Assembly (NCBI RefSeq): GCF_037975245.1
Contig: NC_092568.1
Coordinates: 5,434,001-5,498,000, forward strand
Origin: Apostichopus japonicus
Taxonomy: Eukaryota; Echinodermata; Holothuroidea; Aspidochirotida; Stichopodidae
DNA length: 64,000 nucleotides
Direction: 5' to 3'
Of this stretch, positions 34,783-48,500 are shown piece by piece. The notes beneath the pieces are model-generated. The model saw nothing but the letters and a program-made list of their open reading frames with translations, made no database searches and was not told where the DNA came from. Position 1 is the stretch's first letter. Each line of letters opens with the position of its first letter. The position numbers and the translations under genes are program-made.

Positions 34783-35615
34783 CCAATATATATGTCGGTA
34801 GCGAAACTGAGGATCGGAGAAGGTATAACTATAAGGATCTTAGCATAGACTACTTCACACTTATATGATCATATGAACAATGGATAATGGCTTGCAACCA
34901 CCATTTGTACTAGTGCTAAGACTGAGTATGTCGTCCAGGATGGGGGTCTACAGTGAGGTGTTGCCGTCCGGTCCTTTGAATTTTTTTTTTAAATGGGTGT
35001 TCTTAGATGCAAAATTGCACTATAGGCTTTCAAAACAATGTTGAAGAATTCTTATGTTTAGGTTGTACCGCGCATCCAATTGATGATCTTTACACAATAG
35101 GATTTCTTGTTGTTGTATATAATATTCTGTCTGCTCCGGGGGGGGGGGTGGGGTGGGCTATGAGCCTCCCCTAATTTTATGGGGAGACTGCGGTAAAGCC
35201 TACCCCAGATATATGCGTGGTTGCTCCCCTGAACAGAAGTATACACAAAATTACTGTTTGATTGCCTCCCTCCTTCTCTCACACACCCTCCCACCCTTCC
35301 CTCCTCAGTTATCCAGTAACCTAACGTAAGTTACCTTTCACATGGAAGCTATTCCAATAATTTCGTGAATATAATCAAGCACTCACTTGTAAACAATAAA
35401 TTAAGGGTTATCATTGTACAGGACAAATTAATTCTCAGGGTGCGAACTAATCATATCAATTAGAATAATAAATCATTTCAGGGTACGCCGGGTTCCAGCT
35501 CCAGATGATTGTTGGCCTACTCTCATGTTTACCCCCCCCCACTCGCCCCCCCCATCACCCTAGACCCTTAGGATCGACACCGCTGGTTAATTGAAGCTAA
35601 ACTTTGATGCTCCCA
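34783..35615. other. non-coding DNA
   Basis: No gene seen. Notable only for a G run near 35140 and C runs near 35530. Confidence 0.5.
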
Positions 35616-35624
35616 ACGAATCAT

Positions 35625-36150
35625 AATAATAATAATTTATTCTTATATAGCGCTTTACATCAAAAGAATGATCTCAAAGCAGCTTCACAGAAACGCATAA
35701 AATAATACAACTTAAAAAATATTAAAGCTTAAAAATATTACAGTCTAAAAATATTGCATCTTAAGAATTACAGAAATAAATAACTTAACAATAATTTTGA
35801 AAACACAAGAAAATTCAGAAATTAAAGACAAAAGCAATAAAATATGACAGCATACAATAAAACTAAAATACTAAACCATTACAGCCGAAAATTAGCAACA
35901 ATAAGACTATCAAAACATAAATAGAAAATAAATTTCAATATAAAACAATCAAAAGATGGCAAGATGGTAACACAAACAATATGACTGGAGATTTAAAAAG
36001 AATAATACTTTCGAAAAAGGAGAGTTTTAAGGAGTGTCTTAAAAACATTTAATGATGGAGCTGCCCTGATGTCATTGGGGAGTGCATTCCATACATCAGG
36101 TGCAAAAAAAGGCAAAGGATCGTGCGCCAAAGCTTTTTTGGGCGAATGTG
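35625..36150. repeat. dispersed repeat with a TATATAGCGCTTTACATC signature
   Basis: The left part reads ATAATAATAATTTATTCTT and then TATATAGCGCTTTACATC. It is followed by an A-rich body and a right part containing GTCTTAAAAACATTTAATGA and GGGGAGTGCATTCCATACAT. This combination is one I associate with a repeat common in marine invertebrate genomes; I cannot assign a named family. It ends about 300 bp before RCE1 exon 1a. Confidence 0.5.
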
Positions 36151-36448
36151 CCCGGCTCTAGTCGTATCTCCATAGAATGTCTGCTCCTCTGTCGTGTGCG
36201 ATTGGCAATCTGCAGGGGTTCTGGAAGAGCCTGGCGACTGATCAGAGAGCCAAGATAGTGAGGGGCAGTGCCATTTATAATATAATATTTTATTAATATT
36301 ATTATTAATTATTAATATAGAGACTTGAATTCGATCCTTGCGGATTATAATACAATATGTAGCCGTTATATATTGGTCGTATACATTGCAGGACACTACG
36401 AAAACCGAGTCACTAAATATGCAGCACGCCATCACCATAGTGAACAAA

Positions 36449-36573
36449 ATGGCGACGTCCATGAACCTCGTAAGATTCGATTGTACGGGTGTCTTTCGAG
36501 CTTGTTTTAGCTGCATTTTACTCGCTGCGGCTTACGTTGGGAGTCTTTACCTATGGCGAAGTGGGCTACCAAG
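36449..36573 (+). CDS. RCE1: RCE1 alternative first exon 1a
   Basis: 41 codons plus two bases, donor GTATTA. It encodes [20 protein letters not shown], a hydrophobic stretch, then [13 protein letters not shown]. The ATG has a strong context (AACAAAATGGCG). An in-frame ATG at 36419 would add ten residues, but alignment with exon 1b favours 36449. Confidence 0.85.
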
Positions 36574-39500
36574 GTATTATTAAAATATAGCGTCAAATTT
36601 TCTTTAAACTTGGAAAACCTTGGACTGTATATTTTACCACCAGCGCTAGTAACTTGTTACTTCTAAGTTATAGTGTTACTGTTACTAGGCCTAAACTGTT
36701 GTTATTTTGTTAACGATAATGTTATGAATATGATAGCCTAGAGTAGACCTTGCATATGCCCCATGAAGTAAGGTAACGCTTGACATGCCAAACGAGTAAC
36801 GTTATTGAAGTCAGTGCGTTGATTTTGAATCAGGTTTCGTTAGCTGCTACACAGTCAAACACATTCTTTTATCCACAATTGCTTATCCTACAGAATCCAG
36901 GGTGTTCACAATCCCATCTTACAGTAAGGCTTACTACTACTACTACTACTAGTACTAGTAGTAGGATGGTGACTTCGAAGTTCGCCCACTTAAGACTTAA
37001 AACACCCCAAAACTAAATCTTCTGGTATAAATCATTTGAAAATATACTTCATATGGTGGGAGAATTTTGTTATAGTACGATACACGGCCAAACTTTCTTT
37101 CCTGCAAACTGTTTTCACGTTGTTTTCCAAGAAGATTCTTCGTGATTGTGGAACTGGTATTTCTTGCTAGAGTATTGCGAATTTCGGCCATGCAACCTAC
37201 AGTGTGGCGCTGGTAAAAATTGGTGGCGCTGTTGCTCTTTCAGTAATTATAACAGACTTCATAGATCTTCGTCATTTTATTGACAAATATGTAAGTAATT
37301 TCTTGCACACGGGTCATTTTGGAGAGAAAATAACTGTAGCTTCGTACTTTTTGGTGAAATTTGGCTCTTCCTGTAGGTTTTCATGGTGAAAATCGTGTAT
37401 TTCTTAGGGTGCCCGAACTTCGCAGTATGGCGAACCTCGCAATACTGACTATACTACTGGTACTACGCTAGCTCACATGTAGCCTCAATTTTACCTTGGT
37501 CAATTGCACATTGTCCTCTCATCTGTTGTATCTTTTAACAGGAAAGGTGCCAAAATTTAGCAAACTGGCTACCATAGTATTGTAATTAATGTTTTAAGTT
37601 CTCTCTGCTGAAATAGTAATTATTGTTATGTTTTCTAATATTGTGAGCCTTCCTCTTCCACACTGGAATATATGCATGAATGAACTGTGCTTACAACCAA
37701 AATGTCCAAATCAGTATTAAAACACTGATGCTAATATCCTTGATGAAAAGGTGAATTTAGGTATAGCCTCTGCCATGGATAAATTAATATTTTACACTCT
37801 TTCTGGCCTATATCTTGTAAGTTCCGTCCTGATGCAGTCACATGTGAAAGAAGCCTAACAGCTTATTACTTAATATTTAACCTTCATGTCAGGTGGCTAT
37901 CCAGTTTACATATTTAGCTTAGTTTGCATACTTTGCAATTTGGAAGACCATTCCATATGGAAAAACTGTGGATTTCTCGTTGGATGATACAACCCACTCG
38001 ACTTTGGCAGGCCGGAGATCGAAACCACAACCTCCCATATGTAAGGTTTCATGATTGAGCTCTAATGCCACGGCCTTTGTCCACTCCGGCATAGCATATG
38101 TGCATCGTCCAACCCTCAATTCAACCATTCAATTCCATATCAGACAAATCTTTCACCAAGAATAGCTTTTTTAATATCGAAACCAGAGCTTCATCCTGAT
38201 TTTTACATTTCATTTTCAAAAAAACAAGTTATTAAGGGAATTTAAAAATTTAAAAATTTTTGTGTGTGAATTTCACTCTCTGATATATATGGCAACTTCG
38301 TCTCGTCAAGTATTTTTTTTGTGCCTATTTCCTGTTGCAAACCTTTACCTTTTCAGTAGATTTTCTGACTTATCTATAATTAGCCACAGCCCCCTGGAAT
38401 GCTAGCCTGACAGCTATACAGCAATGAGAGCACAGGTTCATGGAAAGGATGCATGCAAGTTATACAATAATATTACAGTACCATAGAAATGCTGTAACTT
38501 TCCTTTAAAACATGTTTGGTTTGCAGAGTATACTGTAAGCTATCTCTCATTGCTGAATTATTTGAATTTCATGCAGATGTACTCCAACATTTAATTTAAA
38601 GAAATCTTCAGTCATGTAAAGCAGCTTTTAAAAAGAAGTTCAGTCAAAAGTAATACCTCTGAGATATACACTCTTGCAGGTTTCAAACTTTTACATAGAT
38701 GACTAAAGTTCAAACATGAAGGTTAAGCATCACTTGTGTTGGTTTTTAAATAGCTGTTGTAGGATACTGGTAGTCATTATAGATGTGTGCCTTGTAGTAT
38801 ACATCAGCTAATTGATGAAACAAATAGTTGTTCACAGTCTTTCAGCACGCTGCACACAACACGACCGATCGGGACCTGACGCAACTCGACTGCCGTGGTG
38901 TCGTGGAAAATCATTTTTAGTCGGGCAGTGTGGGTTCCAGATTACGACTGATCACAGTATTGCCAGTTCTAAGTTGTAAAAGCTTCAGTCAGGAAACTGA
39001 AAATGTTCTCACGACTGACAGTCATCCAGTGTGCATTGGGTCACGATTAAAGCTGCCCATCCCTAACAAATATAACCAATCACAGGAAAGAAATTTTGCA
39101 TTTGACCTGAACGACCACCGATCCTTATAAATAGAAAGCAGTCATGTGGGCTTGTCAGTTGTTTGGTGTGTAGGGGTCAGTCATTGGAAAATTAGTCTTC
39201 ACGACTTAAGGTTTTTCCACGAAACGACAGTCGAGTTGCATCACTTCATGGACAGTCAAGGAACTTGACTATTCACATAACTGTGTATATACTGTAACAT
39301 TAGGCTTATATATGCAGTGCAATGCCTTCAGTAGTGTCTGGTTTTATATGTTGAAGGAGTACGGGAGCAGATTTTTGGGGTTCTTGTATCACTATTAAAG
39401 ATGCTAATGGCATTTGCAGTGCAACATAATAACAAGCAGAAAATATGTTATGTTATGTATATATGCATACATGTCACAACAAAGTGGCTGAAATGTTGAC

Positions 39501-42500
39501 TAGGTTTGTTTACTTAATAGCAAACAAACATAAACAATCAGCTTAGGCCTACCACATGTTTGAGTAGCAGATAGGTGCAGACTAACTTACTTTGCATACA
39601 TACAAACATCAAAGTTAAAGAGCTCCTATTATGATGGACTCATAGCTTCTGAAATGTGGGTGAATTCTATATAAAGTGCAATGTTAATATGAAACTTACC
39701 TAGCCACTTTCAGAACTTTAATGTGTGTTGTGATTCGAACATCAAAGTGCAAAAGCAGTTGAATATTAATAAATGTTAATATCAGTAATTTTAGATATGC
39801 AACTTAGCAATTCAGGTATTCATTTCTCTTTCGACCACTCAAACCGGTGACTTGAGAAAGTTTACCACACTTTATGAGAGGACAACCCAAGGAGATGGAA
39901 TATATTAAATAAGTATTGTAATGAAAGAAGTATATGCTCTGTCATCAGCAAGGAAGAACTTACTCCAACCCTGGCATTAAAGAAAAATGTTTTCCATTTT
40001 AATTGTATCAGTATTTCATGTTTGGAATTTCCTGCAAAGTCTGCGCGACATGATATGTTAAAATAACAGTAATTTGCACAATACTTGCCACAGGACTGAA
40101 GTATGATATATTTATTATACTACCATGTACAGGTACAGTAAGCCAGACTGTAGTGTATCTTTAATTGGGATCTGTTATGTCTGAAACCTACATGTTGTGA
40201 CTGACACATGGATTTGCTGATTCAATTGAGCAGAAAGGTGTAATATTTGTGGCTAATTAAGAAATATATGCTTTGTAACATTCCAATTTTTTAAGCTGGA
40301 TTTTACATCCTGTTGTGGCATTGACAAAGCTTTGTAGTACTTTGACCTGGTTGTATGACTTGAGGAAGTCTTAAAACATTTGTAATTATTTGAATACCCT
40401 TCAGGTTTTGGTTTCGATGATAATCGTAACGTATGCATTCATGATGGCGTATAATGTGTGTGTGAGTGCGTTTGTGACGCCCAGCTTGTAAACATGATAT
40501 CTCAAGAAGAGAAGGTCAGACCAATTTCATATTTAGTGTGTAGAAGAACCACACTATGTACAAGAAGCATATTGTTTTTGGTAGAGGTCAAAGGTCATCA
40601 GAGGTCAAATCTTGAATCCCTTGTAAACATGTACACCCTGACTATACATTACGTCAGATTCATGAAGAAAACTGCTCATGTTACATCATCGAAACCACAA
40701 TGCATTTTTGCATTCTGGTTAAAACTATGAGATCTGTGAACCATTTAGCTGTGCCAGATTACTGAGTCAAAAACTGTTTAGTTTTAAAAGGCAAGCAATT
40801 TTTCCTCTCACAAACTTAACATATTGTAAATAGTTTATGCCTCATAACATTAATAAATTTGTTTATTTGATCTTTCCTGGTATGATTTTGGTAAATTAAA
40901 TTAACAGATTATGTTTTCTTGACCTCATCTTTCCTTTAATGAATTATGATCACAGTTTATTGTATAACCAGACTGTGATTAACTCCGAGTTGGTTTGAGT
41001 GCTACATTGCGACATAAATACATATATGCCAATTTAATCAGTGTAAAATGTTAACAAATTCAGGTTTTGCCATTGAAAGGAAAATAACTGTGATTTTTTC
41101 CCAGAAAGTTTGTCAGTTGCCCTAGCCTCTGGATGCATTTATGTATGGTGCATGTTAATATTATTACCAAAATAAAAATTTTTCCTCAAACACCAAGACT
41201 GCCCTTGAAAAAAAATATATTGTCGTAAACCACTGACAAGCATATCATGTAGAGGAATAGTCAAACTTTTGAATGGCTCTTGTCTTCATGTCAACCACAT
41301 GTCTCTATTTCATTTTTACATGACAAATATAAGGTACTTCCAAAATCAAACACGTAGTCTTTATAAAAATTGTCCAATATAATGAAATAAAAGGTTTGAA
41401 AATATATTAATTAATCATTAAAATATTGTGTTGTATTTATATCTTCTCTCTCTTTCTCCCTCTCTCTCTGTCATATTTTCTGACATTCAGTTAATATAAT
41501 ATATTAATATAATAATAATCATAACCTATTAAATAGGCCTGCATATATATGTAGGCTTATTACATATTGATGAAACAAGTTGAATTCTGGGGTTTTCCCC
41601 TTGTGGATATTTGTATCAACTACTCCAAACATTTTGCTATTAAAGTAAGGTTGAACATCTCAAAATTCCCAGCTTTTTCAAATCAGGGCTTTGTTATGGC
41701 CAGATATTGTCATCGAGTCACTCAAATTAAAGCTGAAATTTGTCTTTCACTTGATATTTGTATATTTTGGTTTCATATTTCTCTTTCAATATTAACTTTT
41801 GATTGCAACATTTGCAACCATATTATGAATGCACTGAGGTCAAAATGCATTATAAGTACAAGGTACAAATCAGAACAAACCAAACACTATCAATTATTTA
41901 GTAAGATGTTCCTTTTAATGAGTCCAAAAGGATAGATTATGTTGATAAATATTTTGGTATAACTATTAAAACGAACAATAAAATTACTGTTTAACAAAGA
42001 TTATAACATACAGAGATACTGTACCGCAACATGTTTAGTGGTTGCTGTACTCAAATTGAAATCAATAAAGTTCTGTTAAATGTTAATTTTTTTTATTAGT
42101 ATGGATCTCAATTTCTGCCCGAAACTAAACATGTTTTCTTGCGCATAACAGCCTCATAGCCAGTGTGAATAATTAGCAAGTAACAATAAAATATGTTTTG
42201 GCTTTATCAGCAAAGTTGTTTACTAAAGATTCTATAGATCAGTACACCAAGTTGTTTGTTTATCTTCAGTAGACAGCATTCCTCTTCCTCTCTGTGTTGT
42301 AATTAATCGATAGAATTGTTTTTCTTGTACAGTGCTACACGAACACCTTTCATGCCACCAACTAAGGACTACACTGCTTTCATATTTAGTACTTGGTTGG
42401 TGGAACACAGCGTTTTGTATTTAATCCTGAGCTCACTCAGTCGAAGCCTGGTGTAGCAAAAAGGGGTCTTGATCTTTCAAATTTTGCAACACTTGCAGAA

Positions 42501-45500
42501 GGGATGAAATGAAAATTCTGGGACCACTTTCTATTGTAAGTGACCTTTTTGAACGTTTTTCACAGTCGTCCACATACCTTGTAAACATGATAAATGCTTA
42601 AGTATTAAAGCTTAGATGAATGTCATACTTGCAAAGTGGATCCAAATAGTGACTGAATTATCAATGAATTAACTTGATGCTAGATATATTACGGTCCACC
42701 CTTTAGCGCCAGACCCTTGTTGATCACTGAAAGTCAAGAATGGTCAAACACTTGAAATATTGGTTACTACTGTACTGTACTCAAAATGGAATATTAATAT
42801 AAAATGTAGCAAGCAGTCATCATGTCCAGTGATTTCCTGTTTAATTTATAGCCAATAAATCTTATCTGAAATTATGGTTTCTATTTACATCTATAAATGG
42901 ATTCATTACAAGATCATGTTACATTTATATATTGTGTAGACAGCTAGGATCTCGTTCCATAAGTTTCCTGGTTTCCACTTCTCTATAGATAGTAACCATA
43001 GCAGAAATGAAAAATAATGCCTTCTCCACTTCAAAAGGATAAGTATTTATAAAGCTGACATATATCAATTTCACATTTAAAACGATCATGGCAAGTTTAA
43101 CGGGAAATATACTGACAATATATTAATAAGGCCTAAACACGCATGTATGAGTGTGTGTTTGTGAATCCTTTCAGGAGTTTGTTTAATGTGTTAATCCTGA
43201 GCTGTTTAATTGGTCTGTTTAAATGGCAGCCTCTGTGTGCTGTGTAAAGTTCTCATGTCAAGGAGTATTCCAAGCCTGCTTTTTCTGTTCACTGCTAACT
43301 GCTGTGTTCGTGGGAAGCCTTTACATATGGACTCCCTTACAAAGGTACATTGCCACTTTTTTATAGCTTATCTAAGCATAGCCTTTGTTAAGGCGTATTG
43401 GCCAAGTTTTCTTAGCCTAGTGGGCTGGGTCGATCCATACAATTCATCAAACTATGAGCGATTCGTTCCTGTGGTTGCGCTGGCCTCTACGCCTTTGGAC
43501 AGGCGCTGTAATTTATTCACAAATGAAGAAACAAACCCAGCATGGTGAATGACGTAACACATATTGAAAACCGATGATAGTGTTCACACAATCACTTCTT
43601 CGTAAATGGTACTGTCAATTTTTAGGGTTATCTGCTTTAAAACTACAAGTTTACTATTTGAACATTCACATGTTGTGACAATTAGTACTTAATACAATTA
43701 TGTTGTTACAAAGTTTAAAATTGTGCTTATCAAACATTAAGGTGTCAGTTACTGTGTTTAGATCAAACTAGTTCACATAGATATCTTGTGCTCACCTACG
43801 AATGGTAAGTTCCATTGCAGAAACGTACACAAAGTCGTAGTTCAACAAGTTTAATTCATTTGTGCTGTATGTTCTGTACGAATAATGTACACAATGTTCA
43901 TGTATAATTATGCATTATGTATACCAGGGCAGAGATACGGCTCTGCAAAAGGGATCTGTATGTAATGTTCAACTCCCTAACAGTACACTAAGAGGACTAG
44001 GTGAGAAGCCTGATTAAAAACTTTTCGTCTTGAAGATGATGGTTGTAGCTGAGACGACTATTCCAACCGAACAGAAGTCTCAGTAATATCGATGTGGCTG
44101 GGAATTGAATAAAGTTTGTTTCAAACAAATAGTCCATCTGAATATTCATGTTGTATCTATTTTAGGAGAGCTCTGATTGGTTTTCAAAATTACTACCAAA
44201 TTCGGTAGTAGAAATATATAGTGTGTGACTAATGAGATCTTCTGTCCAGAGTCTGTGAAGCGTATGTAGAAAGTAGCGGAAAATATAACAGCCGTAACAT
44301 TTTCCTATTTTAATGTGAGGAGACTCATTCGCGTGGCTGAACAGATTCAGTCGAGTTTAATCTGAGCAGAGGGTAACATTACATCATGACAGCAGCCCTA
44401 CTGAGTGTGTGGACCTCCTGCCCCCTCCCTCCCCCTCCCCCTCCCCTCCTTCCCCCTCCCATTACCTGTCTCCTCTCAACTGTTGCAATCTAGACGAACA
44501 AGTTGGTAACATTTTTAGTGATGTTCATCCTTTTGGTGAATGTTTGTTATAGTAGGGAGAGATCCTTTAATTAAGTTTTTACTTGTTGGAAAGAAATTTT
44601 TCCTTTGTAAGTTCATGTTTTTTAGGTGTATGTTTGTAGGTCAGAGGTCAGAAATGTGCATTACATGTAGCTTATTTTGTGTCCTTTTTTATTTTTATTA
44701 TTATTTTATATATATTAATTACTTAATTAATTAAGTTATTTATTTATGTTCTATATGCACAGCAGATTCCAGCTATTCAGTAGGTTTATTTTTTTTACTT
44801 CCATTTATTTATTTATTTATTTTTTTACTCATTATTATATTTAATTTATTATATTTTGGTGGAAGGGGACTCATTAAACAATTTAAAATTTGTTGGATAA
44901 TATTTTATTAGGGGAAGAGGATTCTAACCAAATAAAAAACTTCAATGCCTTCTTCTCTAATTCCTAGTGGCTAGTGCTTAGTTCATCTTTTAGGGGTAGG
45001 GGAGAGCATTTTAGTCTAGTGATTAGGGCATTATGGACTTGTGATCCAAGTATTACAGGTCTGAGTCCTGGCCAGATCTTTACTTTGTGTTCTGTAAGGT
45101 TACATGCATAGTAGATATGTTACTTTGTGTTCTATAAGGTTACTTGTACAGTAGATGTATTAAACTGAGTGTGCCAGATTATGGCAGCATCCTATGGACT
45201 GTCTTCATGGGGATGCTTACATGTGGCAGACTGTAGTGCCCGGGGAGGGGGGGGGGAGAAGGGGAACTGTTTAAATTGTGCACCATTTTGTATCACTGTG
45301 TGACAATTCACCAGTGACCTAGGGTCAATCATGTGAGAAGGTCCTGGCCTTATCTATCGGATTCTAAACTATAACAAGGTACAGCTGTGTAGTGCCAAGC
45401 CAATTTCCAGTACAGAGCATAAACTGTGCTAAAGTTGTTTTGTGTGTGGAATTACAGTAGTATAATTAGCTCAGTACTTTGGCAATTTGTGTTAGTAATA

Positions 45501-48500
45501 CAATACCAAATCGAAGGACTCTCCCAGGCGCCAGCCAGTAAATAAACTCCAATTCAAAATGGAAGCCTATTGTTGTGAATTAAATAGAATAAATACTTGG
45601 CTTTGTAGTAATTTGAGAACTCTCCTGCGATGTACCTGTGAAGAACTCAACACACCTACCAAAATACATGATTTTTTTGTCTGTAGTCTGCTTTGTCATT
45701 CATATTAATATTCAATTTTTGTACCAGAAATAGCCATGACAAGGTTGAGTAAACTTAATTCTTTTTTGGTTGTTTTTATTGGTGCAAACAAATGTAAAAC
45801 AGACCTTCGTGGTATAATTGTATCTCAACCAATTTTGAAACTGAATATATCATACTGCTTTTTATTTGATAGAAACTAGTGAGTGTTTAGTGGTTGTGAC
45901 ATGTCATCCTCAGTCATAAAGCATGTATTGCACTGTGACGATTTGTTGGGGGCTACATTAGGGTCAAACACATGTGTAACACTTGCTAAAATATTTAAAG
46001 TTTTATTAAAAATGGCCCTTATTCTATTGAAAATCCCTTATCCCTCCCTGCCACTCTTTTAGGTTGTACATATATAAATGGGCTGTGATGAATGATTTCA
46101 TGGCAGGATATGCAAGGTACAGTGATTTCTTATTGGCATTCCCTCCCCTATCACCCCCTCCCCTCCCCCAAAAACATGAATGGTTAATATAGATGGCCAT
46201 CAATTAGATAGATATAAGCTCATTTAATGAAGCTGAGAAATTGACATTCTAGAGTACTCTGGATCTTCTCGCATTCTGGCGAAAAGTTATTCTTGTAGCA
46301 GAGAAGCAAATCTCTCAAAACATATTTGTACTTCAAATTTTTGTATTTATGCACCAGTTATCACAGTAGAGAAGTTGTAGTGTATGCAGCGCTGTAGGTT
46401 TTTTTTTGTTTTGTACTGTACAGTACATATGTATGTAATTTGATATTTGCAGTGTGCAGTAATATTGTAGTGTGTAATTAAATTGAGGACAGTGAATAAT
46501 ACAGTAATGAATAGTACAATAATACAATGAATAATTTAATTGAGGACAATGAATATTCATACAGTAAGTCATCATATGGATCTTATTAAATATGTCAGAT
46601 GTTATGATTATTCTCATTTTCTTAATTTTGTGCCTATTTTTCCAGAGACCATCCAGTGACCATCAAACAGAGAATTGTTAGTGTTCTAGCTGTGTCGATG
46701 ATGTGCCCGTTTGCTTTGTTTTTTATAGCTGAGGATGCTACAGAATCTCAGGTAAACAAAAACAACATTAAAGATTAGTGAAGTTAGCAGATTAACTAAG
46801 TTAACAGATTAATAGCTAAAATATGAGATTATTTAAGTTAACAGATCAGCTAAATTAATTAACAGATTATTTAAAGTAAAGTTCTGATTATATATGTTTT
46901 TCAGTTACGTTGTCGTTCCCCTAAATTTTAACTGTATGCTACCAAGTCGCAAATTCTGTGCAATATTCTGTTGCGTCCTTTCTTTTGTTTTTCGTATAAA
47001 CAAAGAGTCTAGCTTTGGAATTGAGTAGGCTCATTGTAAATGCAAGTCAAGCAGTCTTCTAGTAGGTTACAAATGGAATGTGTTCAACTCATTGACACAT
47101 TCCAAGACCATGGGACTGTGTCTCTTCTTTTCTAGTTCATTCAATCACACACTCTGCAGACGTATCTGAATGTTTGAGTGCAATATTGACGTAGCCGACA
47201 ATTTCTACCGTGCTTATTTTATAAATTGCTCGTAAGAGCAGAAAATTGTCATCCAGGGATGTCTATTGATGTCCTCATCCCAGGAGTACAAGATTTCTGC
47301 TGTCATACTACCGTGCTGGTACGTAATTAAATACGCAACCGAGCAGAAAATTGTAGCGACAAAAAGAAACAGGAACACGTCATCTTTGCACGGTAATGTT
47401 TAGTAACGTGCAGACTCGACAAGCCTGCGCGAACCAATAAACTGTCTCTTAAGGCTGTATTGGAATTTAGGAAGTGTAAAAGTATTTGTAATTTGATTTT
47501 TCTTTTCCCAGTCTTGTCACTTGTTGGTTATTTTTTTTTATTCCCAGGGTTATTCCATGTGGCAATATCTGGGCTTGAGAAGAGAAGCAATCATACCAGC
47601 TGCAGTACTACCACTTTTAGTTACAATGGTAAGTGAGACAGTTGGGGGGGGGGGGGGGAAACAGCACCATTTTTCTTTAATTTGCTCCAAATGTGTTCAA
47701 TTATGCTGAATACTGTGAAAAATTCTCTATGTACAGTAAGTATGTAGGTTAAATCACGGCATCTTCACTCCGGTTCTCATTTGGTGATACATACATGTAC
47801 AGCCTCCTGTGGAAGTGTTTACAGATCTTTCGGTGGTCTTAGTTCTGGTCCCTCTAATGCCTGTATGTAAATCACCGATCTTACAGATTAGTTCAGATTC
47901 ACCTTTCAGAAAACTCTATTTGCAGGCCTGGTCTGTCAGTCTGCTTTTCAAATGTGTAAGTGCTGCTGATGAGTGCTGAATGATTGCCAAGTCAATATAA
48001 ATACTTAGAAATATCAATTAAAGTCAAGATGGGTCAAAGGTGATACTACTGTAGCTCAAAACCTGAAGTATGTGTGGAAGAAACACCCCCCAAATCTTTC
48101 AAGAATACAACCATTAGCATACCCAGCACTAACCCTACAGACCACTCTATATACTATCAAAAATCCCATGCTCCTCCCCTAAATGACATTTCAAAAAATG
48201 ACTTCTTAAAGCCTTCATCTCATGACAAAATTTTGCATTTGCAAGCACAAATATCCTCATATTTCTCATTAGCTGTGACTTGTGATGGGAATATTTACCC
48301 CCCCCCCTGGCCCTTCCCTCCCCTCTCTCCTTCACCTTTGTTGACTGGTGACCATATAGTGTGACTAGCCGGCATTCACTTCCTTTCCTTGTCGTGAGGC
48401 AATCTGTGATAGCAACAAAACCTTAAAAGACTAAAAATTGTAAAGCATGACTTTAAAGCCTATCTGTTGCCTATTACAATACAGTGCATTGATTGCCTAC

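Larger units (their letters stand above)
36574..46645 (+). other. RCE1 intron after exon 1a (contains exon 1b)
   Basis: About 10 kb with two SINEs, a MITE, a nuclear-receptor-like site cluster and a 22-bp ACT/AGT palindrome at 36943-36964. A 122-residue open frame at 41567-41935 is AT-rich and unlike any family I know. Confidence 0.6.

Noticed and set aside
36049..36516. 155-codon minus-strand frame overlapping RCE1 exon 1a
   Set aside because: Spans the dispersed repeat and the antisense of exon 1a; no protein similarity.
41567..41935. 122-codon open frame in the RCE1 intron
   Set aside because: AT-rich, F/I/C/K-heavy composition, no recognisable motif, no splice sites or codon bias suggesting a gene.
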